The translations under genes were made by a program, and so were the position numbers. From assembly GCF_014596725.1 (NCBI RefSeq), contig NZ_JACVEG010000010.1, forward strand, positions 62,001 to 126,000: a stretch of DNA of 64,000 nucleotides, in the 5' to 3' direction. Source of the DNA: Vibrio sp. Y2-5. Its GTDB lineage: Bacteria; Pseudomonadota; Gammaproteobacteria; Enterobacterales; Vibrionaceae. This document shows, in pieces, positions 33,180 through 41,860 of this stretch (within the stretch, counting starts at the first letter, position 1; the number at the start of each line of letters is the position of its first letter). Below the pieces are notes generated by a model. The model had not been told where the DNA came from. It did no database searches and worked only from the letters and a program-made list of their open reading frames with translations.

Positions 33180-34322
33180 ATGTCAAAACGTGATTTTTAC
33201 GAAGTATTAGGCGTTAGCCGTGATGCCTCAGAGCGCGATATTAAAAAGGCGTATAAGCGCCTAGCAATGAAATTTCACCCAGACCGTAATCCGGGTGATG
33301 CGACTGCTGCGGATAAGTTTAAAGAAGTAAAAGAAGCGTATGAAATTCTGACTGATGATCAGAAAAAAGCCGCTTATGACCAATATGGTCATGCAGCCTT
33401 TGAACAAGGTGGCATGGGCGGTGGCGGCTTTGGCGGCGGCGGTGCTGACTTCGGTGACATCTTCGGTGATGTCTTTGGTGACATCTTCGGTGGTGCTCGT
33501 CGCGGCGGTGGCGGTCCTCGTGCGCAGCGCGGTGCAGATCTACGTTACAACATGGAACTGACTCTAGAAGAAGCGGTTCGCGGTTGCAGCAAAGAAATTG
33601 AAGTACCAACGCTAGTTCACTGTGATACTTGTAATGGCTCTGGTGCTAAGAAAGGTACATCTGCACAAACTTGTGGAACCTGTCATGGTCACGGTCAAGT
33701 GCAAATGCGCCAAGGTTTCTTCGCTGTGCAACAGACCTGTCCTACCTGTAATGGTAAAGGCAAAATCATTAAAGACCCATGTAATGACTGTCATGGTCAA
33801 GGTCGCAAGCAAAAAACCAAAACCCTTAACGTTAAAATCCCAGCAGGTGTGGATACTGGCGATCGTATTCGCTTATCTGGTGAAGGCGAAGCGGGAGAAA
33901 TGGGTGCACCAGCAGGTGATTTGTACGTACAAGTACACGTGAAAGAGCACCATATTTTTGAACGTGATGGCAATAACCTTTACTGTGAAGTGCCAGTGAG
34001 CTTTGCTATGGCAGCTCTTGGCGGTGATGTTGAAGTTCCAACACTTGATGGTCGTGTAAACTTGAAAGTGCCAGAAGAAACGCAAACAGGTCGTATGTTC
34101 CGTATGCGTGGTAAAGGTGTGAAGAGTGTACGTGGTGGTGCAATTGGTGACTTGCTAGTGAAGCTGGTGGTAGAAACGCCGGTGAAACTAAGCTCACGTC
34201 AAAAAGAACTGCTACGTGAACTGGAAGACTCTTTCGGTGGCGAAGCGGGTCAAAAGCACAAGCCTAAATCAGAAGGTTTCTTCAACGGTGTTAAGAAATT
34301 CTTCGATGATCTAACCAGCTAA
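33180..34322 (+). CDS. dnaJ: Chaperone DnaJ (Hsp40)
   Basis: A 380-residue type I J-protein. The J domain has HPD at residues 33-35, the Gly/Phe-rich region spans about 72-118, four CxxCxGxG zinc motifs occupy about 147-210 (CDTCNGSG, CGTCHGHG, CPTCNGKG, CNDCHGQG), and the peptide-binding C-terminal domains follow. It stimulates DnaK ATPase and delivers substrates. Length is normal. A strong terminator follows. Confidence 0.98.
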   Translation: MSKRDFYEVLGVSRDASERDIKKAYKRLAMKFHPDRNPGDATAADKFKEVKEAYEILTDDQKKAAYDQYGHAAFEQGGMGGGGFGGGGADFGDIFGDVFGDIFGGARRGGGGPRAQRGADLRYNMELTLEEAVRGCSKEIEVPTLVHCDTCNGSGAKKGTSAQTCGTCHGHGQVQMRQGFFAVQQTCPTCNGKGKIIKDPCNDCHGQGRKQKTKTLNVKIPAGVDTGDRIRLSGEGEAGEMGAPAGDLYVQVHVKEHHIFERDGNNLYCEVPVSFAMAALGGDVEVPTLDGRVNLKVPEETQTGRMFRMRGKGVKSVRGGAIGDLLVKLVVETPVKLSSRQKELLRELEDSFGGEAGQKHKPKSEGFFNGVKKFFDDLTS

Positions 34323-34342
34323 TATCTGGTGATGAAAACTAA

Positions 34343-34371
34343 AAATAAGGCCAGCATTGCTGGCCTTATTT
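34343..34371 (+). terminator. Terminator of dnaJ
   Basis: A 13-bp stem (34343-34355 with 34359-34371), loop ATT, with A/T ends usable from both sides. Confidence 0.92.
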
Positions 34372-34382
34372 GTTTTTGAAAC

Positions 34383-34817
34383 TTACAACCAGCAAACACT
34401 AGGTAAACTTTCTCCTGTGTGTGATAGCGTCAACTTGTTATAGGTATTCCCTAGGCAGGTGTCGTTGTTCTGTCCTTTTGTGGCCTTCGGCGTTGCTGTA
34501 ATCAAATAGCCTGTCTGACTGACAGTGGCTGAAATCTCATATCTGTCACTATCCACTTCGCAAAAGCTATTGCAAATACCGTTCGTCATTATGCTATCGG
34601 CCGAATAACCGTTGTCGTAGTGCTCTTCCAAGTAGAGTTGCAATTTAGACATATCGGCCATTGCCTGCTTTCTATGTGCTTTCCTAATGTGGTCACTGTA
34701 GTTGGGGTAGGCGATAGCTCCTAGAATTCCAATGATGGCGACAACTAAGATTAATTCGATGAGTGTCAAACCTTGATGCTTACGTGACGCTATCTTGCAG
34801 TAAAATGTACGAATCAT
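34383..34817 (-). CDS. Type IV pilin-like protein (PilE/minor pilin type)
   Basis: A 144-residue prepilin. Leader and cleavage site KHQG|LTLIELILVVAIIGIL near residue 16 with Glu at +5 and an N-terminal hydrophobic helix are diagnostic for PilD processing. The C-terminal part has cysteines (Cys near 82, 86, 120, 142), which could form the pilin disulfide. It faces away from the fimT-pilW-pilX-pilV genes across a 100-bp gap and probably belongs to the same type IV pilus. Its function as major or minor pilin is not clear from sequence; length suits a minor pilin. Convergent with dnaJ. Confidence 0.85.
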   Translation of the reverse strand: MIRTFYCKIASRKHQGLTLIELILVVAIIGILGAIAYPNYSDHIRKAHRKQAMADMSKLQLYLEEHYDNGYSADSIMTNGICNSFCEVDSDRYEISATVSQTGYLITATPKATKGQNNDTCLGNTYNKLTLSHTGESLPSVCWL

Positions 34818-34919
34818 TTCTATTACTTCTCCATATCAACCTACGCCATTTTTAGTACCTGTTAGTATCGTTGCAAGTTGATTCATATTAATTGCAAGAC
34901 TTACAGAGGAATTTGGGAA

Positions 34920-35438
34920 ATGCTTCGCGGGTTCACTTTACTAGAGATGCTCATCACGATTTCTGTTATGTCGGTGTTGTTAGCTTTTGCTGCACCGAAC
35001 CTTTATCTCTACCAACAGAAACACAAAATCATGAACTTAGCGTCTGAGTTGCATGGGTTTCTTGTCCAAGCTAAATCAGAAGCTGTTTTTCGTAATGCCG
35101 ATCTCTGGGCTCATATTGAAATGGATAGTAATCCTACGGTAACGGGGAAGTGGTCTATCCGTGTGACTGATTCTGAAGTTTCAGCTGCAGGGGAAACGAT
35201 ACAGGTTATGACAGGAGATAGGTATCGAAACATATTTTTCCAATCTAATCACCCATCGAATCAAATTAAGTTCAATGGCATCAGAGGTAAGGTAACCAAT
35301 GGCACCTTGCGCTTTGCATTGGCCAATGTGATTGAGAAACCGTTGAATTTAAGAAGTTCGTTTGGTGCTAGTCGACTCATTGTTTGCGGAGAAGGAGGGG
35401 AGTTCTATGGTTACTCGCAGTGCAATTCGCAAAATTAG
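34920..35438 (+). CDS. Minor pilin, FimT/GspH type
   Basis: A 172-residue prepilin: MLRG|FTLLEMLITISVMSVLLAFA gives a very short leader, cleavage after Gly4 and Glu at +5. A GspH/FimT domain follows. The start at 34920 has GGGAA 5 bp upstream and places the leader correctly; the open frame upstream to 34878 is not used. First gene of a four-gene minor pilin operon. Minor pilins prime assembly of type IV pili at the inner membrane. Confidence 0.85.
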   Translation: MLRGFTLLEMLITISVMSVLLAFAAPNLYLYQQKHKIMNLASELHGFLVQAKSEAVFRNADLWAHIEMDSNPTVTGKWSIRVTDSEVSAAGETIQVMTGDRYRNIFFQSNHPSNQIKFNGIRGKVTNGTLRFALANVIEKPLNLRSSFGASRLIVCGEGGEFYGYSQCNSQN

Positions 35439-36033
35439 TGGTTTCTCCATTGTTGAATTCATGGTTGCAGCTCTACTAGGAGGAATAGCATTAACGACCA
35501 TGGGGAGTGTGCTCCTTTCAACTCAAAAATCTGCTAGTGAAAAAAGTAAACAAATCATGTTGCTGCAAAACATATCAAGCACATTGCATCAACTAAAAGA
35601 GGACATATTAAGAGCTGGATTCGATGATGGATTTGATACTTCAGCGCGATTCTTGGGTGAGTCAAAAGTCACCTATGTACATAGCCAACCTAACGCATTG
35701 GGGTATGTGTATAAAGTTCGCTCAAGCACTCCTCCCGAATATAGACACGTGTTGTATTGGTTAAATAGTAAAACTTCTAGTCTGATGTTCTGCGAAAAAA
35801 GCCGGCCAACGCTGATCTCTGTTTATTCTGCTGCAACTCAATTTGGTAACTGTTATTCCGTGTTTGACCCTAACCAAATATCTGTGAACCAATTCTCGGT
35901 TACTCGCCACCAGATTGATAGTGATGATGTAGAAAGTGCTTTTGTTATTGTTCGCATGGCTGCTCATCTGACGAAATACCCTGAAATTAATCAATATCTA
36001 GAGCTCAAAGTGACGCAGAGGAACTGGCAATGA
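35407..36033 (+). CDS. Minor pilin, PilW type
   Basis: A 208-residue prepilin: MVTRSAIRKISG|FSIVEFMVAALLGGIALTT has cleavage after Gly12 and Glu at +5. PilW proteins are initiator minor pilins. AGGGGAG lies 5 bp before the ATG at 35407. It overlaps the previous gene by 32 bp and the next by 4 bp (ATGA), so the genes are translationally coupled. Confidence 0.85.
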   Translation: MVTRSAIRKISGFSIVEFMVAALLGGIALTTMGSVLLSTQKSASEKSKQIMLLQNISSTLHQLKEDILRAGFDDGFDTSARFLGESKVTYVHSQPNALGYVYKVRSSTPPEYRHVLYWLNSKTSSLMFCEKSRPTLISVYSAATQFGNCYSVFDPNQISVNQFSVTRHQIDSDDVESAFVIVRMAAHLTKYPEINQYLELKVTQRNWQ

Positions 36034-37268
36034 GTAGGAGCTTACAAAAAGGTGTTACCACTTTAGCGGTCACCTCTATTTTATTAATGGTGGCGTTAAC
36101 GGTGACGTTGGGCTCTCAGAAATCGCTTTTTTACCAAATTAAACGATCCCAAAATGAAATTAAATCTCGGCAAAATCATTGGTTAGCGGAAGGTGCTATC
36201 GAATGTGGTTATGCGCAATTCCGAGTTGAAAATAAGGTTCCACAAAATATTACTGATTGTGGCTCTGGGCATGGAGTTATTGCGTCTTTTATACCTTCCG
36301 TTCATGGTCAGCGCGTGGTTGCTCAAAGTGGATACAGTACTGTAGAAAAAGAAATCCTGATTAAGAATAGATTGAGCTCTGGGGCGCTTCAGTCGAACGC
36401 GGATTTGTATTTTCACTCTAGCTTGTCATTTGCGACACCCGATCCCGGCAAGTTAACGGAGAGAGGTTGGGAATGTGTTGCTCTTCGTTATGGGAGACGT
36501 TTTTATTCACCATCATTGACCAATCAGGGGGTTGTTCACGGCAGAAAACCCTATGAAGATTTTCATAACCCCGGTTACAAAGATTGTGCATCTTCTCATC
36601 GATCTTTCGGGCAATCGTGGAGACATTTAGGAAAAGACGTTGTTCAAGATACCAATTTATCTTTATTCGAACAGTTCTTTAATGTTCCTGCACACGAACA
36701 TGACAAAGTGAAAATGAGTGACAAAGTAACGGTGATGGAAGGCGTTGGGTATCCTAAGCAAGTGCATAACTGCGGCAGTGCATTGGCATCGCAAATTCGC
36801 TCTGGCAAACACTTCCTTTGGGTTGAAGGAGGGTGTGAGATCAAAATGTCTGAATACAATAACTTGGTTAATGCTGCTTCTGTTACTGACGGCGTTTTGA
36901 TACTCGTCCACGAAGGTATTTTCTCGGTGATGGGCAAGCCTCCCGGTGGTTCATCACAGCCGTTCAAAGGGGTTCTATTTCATTTCAATCGAGAGTTTGT
37001 TGCATCTCCTTATCAATGGGGAGGCTTTGTGGCGAATAGGATTTTGAATCACCCCACTTCTGTGATTGAGCGGTCATTTCGCAACATAGCTTCATATTAT
37101 CAATATGGTGCGTTCAGTTTATCTGGTGGACAGTACTTTGATACACCAGGTCAGGCAGCGGTGTTTAATGATTCATTGGAAGTCAATTTTAACGGTGATG
37201 TCATCAACAACGTACAGGCAAATGTTAATCCACCAAGGTGGAGAGAAGGATCTTGGTATGCAGAATAA
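36030..37268 (+). CDS. PilX-like minor pilin (long, C-terminal domain unrecognised)
   Basis: A 412-residue protein. The N-terminus MSRSLQKG|VTTLAVTSILLMVALTVT has the leader and hydrophobic helix of a prepilin, but +5 is Leu/Ala rather than Glu, as in GspK and some PilX proteins. The remaining 370 residues are a soluble domain of unknown fold with several Cys (ECGYAQ, DCGSGH, NCGSAL, GGCEI). It overlaps pilW by 4 bp and pilV by 11 bp. It probably caps the pilus tip with pilV and pilW; tip domains of this size are known from other minor pilins and may bind a ligand. Confidence 0.75.
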   Translation: MSRSLQKGVTTLAVTSILLMVALTVTLGSQKSLFYQIKRSQNEIKSRQNHWLAEGAIECGYAQFRVENKVPQNITDCGSGHGVIASFIPSVHGQRVVAQSGYSTVEKEILIKNRLSSGALQSNADLYFHSSLSFATPDPGKLTERGWECVALRYGRRFYSPSLTNQGVVHGRKPYEDFHNPGYKDCASSHRSFGQSWRHLGKDVVQDTNLSLFEQFFNVPAHEHDKVKMSDKVTVMEGVGYPKQVHNCGSALASQIRSGKHFLWVEGGCEIKMSEYNNLVNAASVTDGVLILVHEGIFSVMGKPPGGSSQPFKGVLFHFNREFVASPYQWGGFVANRILNHPTSVIERSFRNIASYYQYGAFSLSGGQYFDTPGQAAVFNDSLEVNFNGDVINNVQANVNPPRWREGSWYAE

Positions 37269-37680
37269 AAACAAACAGTCGGGTTTTAGTTTGGTTGAAG
37301 TGATGATCACTTTTGCTTTGATTGGCGTGAGTGCTTTAGGTCTTATCAAACTTCAAGCCTATATTGAGCAGCGTGCCGATTATGCTTTAAACAGTATTAA
37401 AGCGTTGAATGTTGCGGAACAGAGGTTAGAGTGGTTTCGAACTCGAGGCTCGAAAGCTACTCATCTGCGCGTTAAGACGCCTGATTATGATAGTAGTATT
37501 GCTTCCTATGTATGTAACGAAGATCCTGTTTACAGCGTGAGTTGGGATGTGCATGAACCCAATCCAGCATTGGCCGTAAAAACTATCACTATGGAAGTGT
37601 CTTGGTTTGACCGAAACGGAAGTAAGCAAACTGTCTCTCTGCAAACCATGCTGTCCAAATACAGTGAGTTTATTACCTAG
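37258..37680 (+). CDS. Minor pilin, PilV type
   Basis: A 140-residue prepilin: MQNKNKQSG|FSLVEVMITFALIGVSALGL with cleavage after Gly9 and Glu at +5. AAGGA lies 8 bp before the ATG at 37258, and the gene overlaps pilX by 11 bp. Open frame continues upstream to 37105 but without a leader. Last gene of the minor pilin operon; a terminator follows. Confidence 0.87.
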   Translation: MQNKNKQSGFSLVEVMITFALIGVSALGLIKLQAYIEQRADYALNSIKALNVAEQRLEWFRTRGSKATHLRVKTPDYDSSIASYVCNEDPVYSVSWDVHEPNPALAVKTITMEVSWFDRNGSKQTVSLQTMLSKYSEFIT

Positions 37681-37708
37681 TAATTCGAGAGAGTCATAAA
37701 CTGTATAC

Positions 37709-37733
37709 AAAAGCCCGCATGTCGCGGGCTTTT
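37709..37733. terminator. Terminator between pilV and fghA
   Basis: AAAAGCCCGC (37709-37718) with 37724-37733, loop ATGTC; A and T ends allow both directions. Confidence 0.9.
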
Positions 37734-37750
37734 GGCATTGAGATAAAACA

Positions 37751-38599
37751 TTACTCTGTTTTCAGGTGATTAGCGTGAAACTCAAGATGTTCATCAATAA
37801 ATGTCTGAATGAAGTAGTAGCTGTGATCATACCCTGGCTGAATGCGCAGAGTTAAATTTGCTTTTGCTTCAATGGCTGCGGATTGCAATGTCTCTGGTTT
37901 GAGCTGCTCAGTTAAGAAGCTATCTGCGTTGCCTTGGTCAACCAATATTGGCGCGGTTACTAGGTGAGTTTTCATTAACTCGACCGCGTCATACTGTAGC
38001 CATTTACTTTTGTCTTCGCCTAAGTAGTTGCGGAACGCTTTTTGTCCCCAAGGCACGGCCATCGGGTGACATATAGGGCTAAATGCAGATATCGACGAGT
38101 AAGCCGTTGGATTTTTAATACCAATCGTTAACGCGCCGTGACCACCCATACTATGACCTGATATGGCTTTGCGCTTACTAACAGGAAAATTTGCTTCTAT
38201 CAGTTGTGGCAGTTCATCAACGATGTAGCTGTACATCTGATAATGCTCCTGCCAAGGCTCTTGAGTTGCATTAAGATAAAAACCTGCACCGAGGCCGAAA
38301 TCGTAAGCACCTTCCGGATCATCCGGAACACCTTCGCCTCTAGGGCTGGTATCTGGAGCGACAATTGCAATTCCTAATTCTGCCGCTTTTTTGAAAGCGC
38401 CCGCTTTCTGCATAAAATTTTCGTCAGTACAGGTGAGACCTGATAACCAATACAGCACAGGCACTGGTTTATCTTCGGTCGCTTCTAACGGCAGATAAAT
38501 GGCAAAGCGCATTTCACAATTGAGTGTGCTGGATTGATGAATGTATTGCTTGTGCCAGCCATCGAAAACTTTCGCTTGGCTATGATTAATTAAACTCAT
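37751..38599 (-). CDS. fghA: S-formylglutathione hydrolase
   Basis: A 282-residue serine esterase of the esterase D type. Nucleophile Ser is in GHSMGGHGAL near residue 148, acid Asp in DQGNADSFL near 223 and His in GYDHSYYF near 256. It hydrolyses S-formylglutathione to formate and glutathione. The start at 38599 has the strong site GGAGG 5 bp upstream; the 17 extra codons before it are not likely used. Downstream of frmA on the same strand (94 bp), forming a formaldehyde-detoxification unit. Confidence 0.95.
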   Translation of the reverse strand: MSLINHSQAKVFDGWHKQYIHQSSTLNCEMRFAIYLPLEATEDKPVPVLYWLSGLTCTDENFMQKAGAFKKAAELGIAIVAPDTSPRGEGVPDDPEGAYDFGLGAGFYLNATQEPWQEHYQMYSYIVDELPQLIEANFPVSKRKAISGHSMGGHGALTIGIKNPTAYSSISAFSPICHPMAVPWGQKAFRNYLGEDKSKWLQYDAVELMKTHLVTAPILVDQGNADSFLTEQLKPETLQSAAIEAKANLTLRIQPGYDHSYYFIQTFIDEHLEFHANHLKTE

Positions 38600-38693
38600 T
38601 CTTCCTCCTATACCCAGTTTTCTGAAGTGACTGCTTAAACGGGCAGCCACTCGAAATTAAAAGGTATACGCTGTTTTTATATATCGCTCTGCA

Positions 38694-39827
38694 CTATTTA
38701 TCGAAGTGAACGACAGAGCGAATACTTTCGCCAGCATGCATCAAATCAAATGCATCGTTGATCTCATCTAAGGCCATGGTGTGAGTGATAAACTCTTGCA
38801 AGCCAAACTCACCTGCAAGGTATTGCTCAACGATACCCGGAAGTTGTGAGCGACCTTTAACGCCGCCAAATGCACTACCACGCCATACACGACCGGTGAC
38901 CAATTGGAATGGGCGAGTAGAGATCTCTTGACCCGCGCCAGCAACACCAATAATAACCGATTCGCCCCAGCCTTTATGACAGCATTCAAGCGCTTGGCGC
39001 ATCACGTTCACATTACCGATACATTCAAACGAGAAGTCCACGCCACCGTCAGTCATCTCAACAATCACTTCCTGAATCGGCTTATCGAAGTGTTGTGGGT
39101 TGATACACTCCGTAGCTCCCAGCTGTTTCGCTAATTCAAATTTTTTCTCATTAATATCGATACCTATGATGCGACTTGCGCCGACCATGCGAGCACCGAT
39201 AATCGCTGAAAGACCGATACCGCCTAAACCGAAGATAGCAACAGTGTCGCCTTTCTTCACTTTTGCTGTGTTGATTACCGCGCCCATACCTGTTGTTACA
39301 CCGCAACCTAACAGACAGATTTCTTCCAATGGTGCTTCTTTATTCACTTTCGCCAGAGAAATTTCTGGCAGTACTGTGTACTCAGAGAAGGTTGAGCAAC
39401 CCATGTAGTGATAAATTGGCTGACCATCTTTGTAGAAACGCGTCGTGCCGTCTGGCATCAAACCTTTACCTTGAGTTTCACGCACTGCCTGACATAAGTT
39501 GGTTTTACCTGATTTACAGAACTTACATTCGCCACATTCCGCTGTATATAGCGGGATAACGTGATCACCAACTTCAACAGAAGTAACACCTTCACCCACC
39601 ATCTCAACAATACCGCCACCTTCGTGACCAAGAATCGATGGGAACACGCCTTCTGGGTCTTCGCCGGATAACGTAAATGCATCAGTATGACAAACACCTG
39701 ATGCCACAATTCGTACTAGCACTTCACCTTTACGAGGAAGCATGACATCGACTTCTTCGATTTTAAGAGGTTGGTTTGGCCCCCACGCAACCGCAGCGCG
39801 TGATTTTATGAATTTGTCTTGTGACAT
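38694..39827 (-). CDS. frmA: S-(hydroxymethyl)glutathione dehydrogenase (class III alcohol dehydrogenase)
   Basis: A 377-residue zinc alcohol dehydrogenase of class III. Catalytic zinc ligands are in VCHTDAFTLSG and GHEGGGIVE (about 46-70), structural zinc cysteines in CGECKFCKSGKTNLC near 95, and the NAD-binding IFGLGGIGLSAI near 197. It oxidises S-hydroxymethylglutathione from formaldehyde. AGGATG precedes the ATG. A LysR gene diverges from it with about 150 bp between. Confidence 0.97.
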   Translation of the reverse strand: MSQDKFIKSRAAVAWGPNQPLKIEEVDVMLPRKGEVLVRIVASGVCHTDAFTLSGEDPEGVFPSILGHEGGGIVEMVGEGVTSVEVGDHVIPLYTAECGECKFCKSGKTNLCQAVRETQGKGLMPDGTTRFYKDGQPIYHYMGCSTFSEYTVLPEISLAKVNKEAPLEEICLLGCGVTTGMGAVINTAKVKKGDTVAIFGLGGIGLSAIIGARMVGASRIIGIDINEKKFELAKQLGATECINPQHFDKPIQEVIVEMTDGGVDFSFECIGNVNVMRQALECCHKGWGESVIIGVAGAGQEISTRPFQLVTGRVWRGSAFGGVKGRSQLPGIVEQYLAGEFGLQEFITHTMALDEINDAFDLMHAGESIRSVVHFDK

Positions 39828-39977
39828 TTGCTCATCCTTTTAATCAATAACGAGGAGTGTTTGGTGTACTGCCAACACCATCAGTAGTCTTTTAGTATAG
39901 AAGCTTCTCTTTGGTTAATAATTGGGGGAAAATGAGAATAACTTTTACACTATTGTAATAATCAAAAAGAGTTGTCC

Positions 39978-40862
39978 ATGGCAGGTTGGGAAGGAATTAA
40001 CGAGTTTATTGCGGTTGCAGAGAGTGGAAGCTTCACTCAGGCCTCACTGCGCTTAAACACTTCAGTGGCAAATATCAGCCGTCGTGTTGCGACGCTGGAA
40101 GAGCGACTGAAAGTGAAACTGTTGGTGAGAACGACACGCAAAGTGTCTCTGACTGAAGCAGGGCAGGTTTACTTTCAACAATGCCGAGTGTTGGTTGAAG
40201 GTTTAGAACAAGCAGAGCAAACCGTTACTCAAATGCAGCAAACGCCGCAAGGCAAACTGAAAGTGACCGCTCCAGTGACTTACGGTGAGCAAAAAATAGC
40301 GCCTATACTGCATCAGTTTCTTCAGCAACATGAACAGTTAAATCTAGAGTTAGTGCTCACTAATCAAAAACTCGATTTAATTGAACAAGGTGTCGACCTT
40401 GCTATCCGCTTGGGGCAGTTAGACGATTCCAGTTTTCGAGCAAAGAAACTGAGTAATCGACAGTTATATGTTTGTGCGACACCGGAATACTTAGCGCGCT
40501 TTGGTGTCCCTCATACTTTGTCTGAGCTTAATAAGCATCAATGTTTGACTGGAACTTATGATCACTGGCGCTTCAAGGAGCACGGCCAGTCACGTTCTAT
40601 ACGGGTAAAAGGCAATATTCACTGCAACAGTGGCATTGTATTGTTGGATGCTGCACTTCGCGGAATGGGCATGGTTCAGTTACCGGATTACTATGTAAGT
40701 GAACATTTATCTTCAGGAGCATTGGTCGAAGTGCTTCCTTCGTATCGTGATGACAGAGAAGGGGTTTGGGCGCTTTATCCGCACAATAGGCATTTATCGG
40801 CCAAAGTACGTCTGCTGGTGGATTACCTTGCACAAAGCTTATCCGCCGAAGCTGTTGTATAA
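39978..40862 (+). CDS. LysR-type regulator divergent from frmA
   Basis: A 294-residue LysR protein. Helix-turn-helix GWEGINEFIAVAESGSFTQASLRL ... SVANISRRVATLEERL covers residues 3-50, and the substrate-binding domain follows (GKLKVTAPVTYGEQKIAP near 90, typical of the CrgA/DsdC-like branch). Start at ATG 39978 rather than the TTG at 39972. The divergent position to frmA suggests control of formaldehyde detoxification, as seen in other gamma-proteobacteria. This is inferred. Confidence 0.9.
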   Translation: MAGWEGINEFIAVAESGSFTQASLRLNTSVANISRRVATLEERLKVKLLVRTTRKVSLTEAGQVYFQQCRVLVEGLEQAEQTVTQMQQTPQGKLKVTAPVTYGEQKIAPILHQFLQQHEQLNLELVLTNQKLDLIEQGVDLAIRLGQLDDSSFRAKKLSNRQLYVCATPEYLARFGVPHTLSELNKHQCLTGTYDHWRFKEHGQSRSIRVKGNIHCNSGIVLLDAALRGMGMVQLPDYYVSEHLSSGALVEVLPSYRDDREGVWALYPHNRHLSAKVRLLVDYLAQSLSAEAVV

Positions 40863-40912
40863 TTTCGTCCAATAAAGGGCAAACAAACCCAAGTCCAACA
40901 AGAGAGAGAATA

Positions 40913-41440
40913 ATGACGGAATCCCAAGCTGAATTTAGCCCACAAGATGAATTCTTTATGCGCCAAGCGATGGCTTTAGCCGCTAAGGCTGAAGAGCAGG
41001 GAGAAGTTCCGGTAGGTGCGGTATTGGTCAAAGATGGCGAAATCATTGCTCAAGGCTGGAACCGTTCAATTGGTAACCATGATGCAACCGCTCACGCTGA
41101 AATTCAGGTTTTACGTCAGGCCGGTGAGAAGTTAGAAAACTATCGCCTGTTAGATACAACTTTGTATGTCACGCTGGAACCTTGCCCTATGTGTGCTGGT
41201 GCTTTGCTGCATAGTCGAGTAAAGCGAATTGTGTATGGTGCTCCAGATCTTAAAGCTGGTGCAGCAGGTACGGTGTTGAATATTTTTGACAGTCCCGCCG
41301 CTTATCACTACGCCACGATTGAAAAAGGCTTATTAGAAGATGAGTGCCGCCAACAGTTACAAGCCTTCTTCAAGCGTCGTCGCAAAGAAATCAAGACATT
41401 AAAAGATGAGCTGAAACGAGATCAAACGGTTGAGAAATAG
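40913..41440 (+). CDS. tadA: tRNA-specific adenosine deaminase TadA
   Basis: A 175-residue cytidine deaminase-fold enzyme that makes inosine at position 34 of tRNA-Arg(ACG). Zinc site: HAEIQVLRQ near residue 60 and PCPMCAGALLHSR near 90, with catalytic Glu in HAE. C-terminal tail is basic (FFKRRRKEIK). An AGAGAGA region precedes the ATG. Essential in most bacteria. Confidence 0.97.
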   Translation: MTESQAEFSPQDEFFMRQAMALAAKAEEQGEVPVGAVLVKDGEIIAQGWNRSIGNHDATAHAEIQVLRQAGEKLENYRLLDTTLYVTLEPCPMCAGALLHSRVKRIVYGAPDLKAGAAGTVLNIFDSPAAYHYATIEKGLLEDECRQQLQAFFKRRRKEIKTLKDELKRDQTVEK

Positions 41441-41499
41441 AAGTAAAACGTGAAAAAGAATTGGGAATAAGAAAACAAGAAGAGTGAGAATGGATTTTG

Positions 41500-41527
41500 G
41501 CAAACATCTACGATCGTAGATGTTTGC
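41500..41527. terminator. Perfect 28-bp palindrome after tadA
   Basis: GCAAACATCTACGA (41500-41513) and its exact complement (41514-41527). It can fold with a 12-bp stem and GATC loop, but has no good T-run. It separates tadA from the convergent small ORF and may terminate or bind a protein. Confidence 0.7.
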
Positions 41528-41547
41528 ATCCCTAAAATATCAGCTGA

Positions 41548-41682
41548 TTACAAGTACAGTTCTTCCAAATGTACATACGCTCGGTGACGTGCTAGCACTT
41601 TCTTCTTTGTATTGGCTAGCATACGGCGACGGCGGTTAGCTGATACTGCTTTGTTAAGGAGTTTAGGCCTGCGTTTAAGCAT
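41548..41682 (-). CDS. Small basic protein (44 aa)
   Basis: The minus-strand frame reads MLKRRPKLLNKAVSANRRRR and continues through MLANTKKKVLARHRAY to YVHLEELYL. It has about 14 Arg/Lys in 44 residues. The ribosome site AAGGGGGA, 6 bp before ATG, is one of the best in the window. It lies in the 420-bp gap between tadA and mltF, in the place of a short hypothetical gene in V. cholerae as I recall. No named family recognised; charge suggests an RNA- or ribosome-binding role. The rest of the gap (41683-41860) holds no gene. Confidence 0.65.
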   Translation of the reverse strand: MLKRRPKLLNKAVSANRRRRMLANTKKKVLARHRAYVHLEELYL

Positions 41683-41860
41683 AAAACGTCCCCCTTTCAG
41701 TACTAACTATCACAACAAACCCCAATTATTCATCCAATCAGGGCGCTAAACTATCAAACTTATTTGACGTTTTTATGTATCCGATTTTACTTGTTTTTAT
41801 TTGTAGAGTAAGAGCGGATGCACATACTATTTATGGGTTCCGAACAAAAAAATCAAGTGT

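Noticed and set aside
33622..33942. 106-codon frame overlapping dnaJ
   Set aside because: Out-of-frame shadow of the repetitive zinc-finger coding region of dnaJ.
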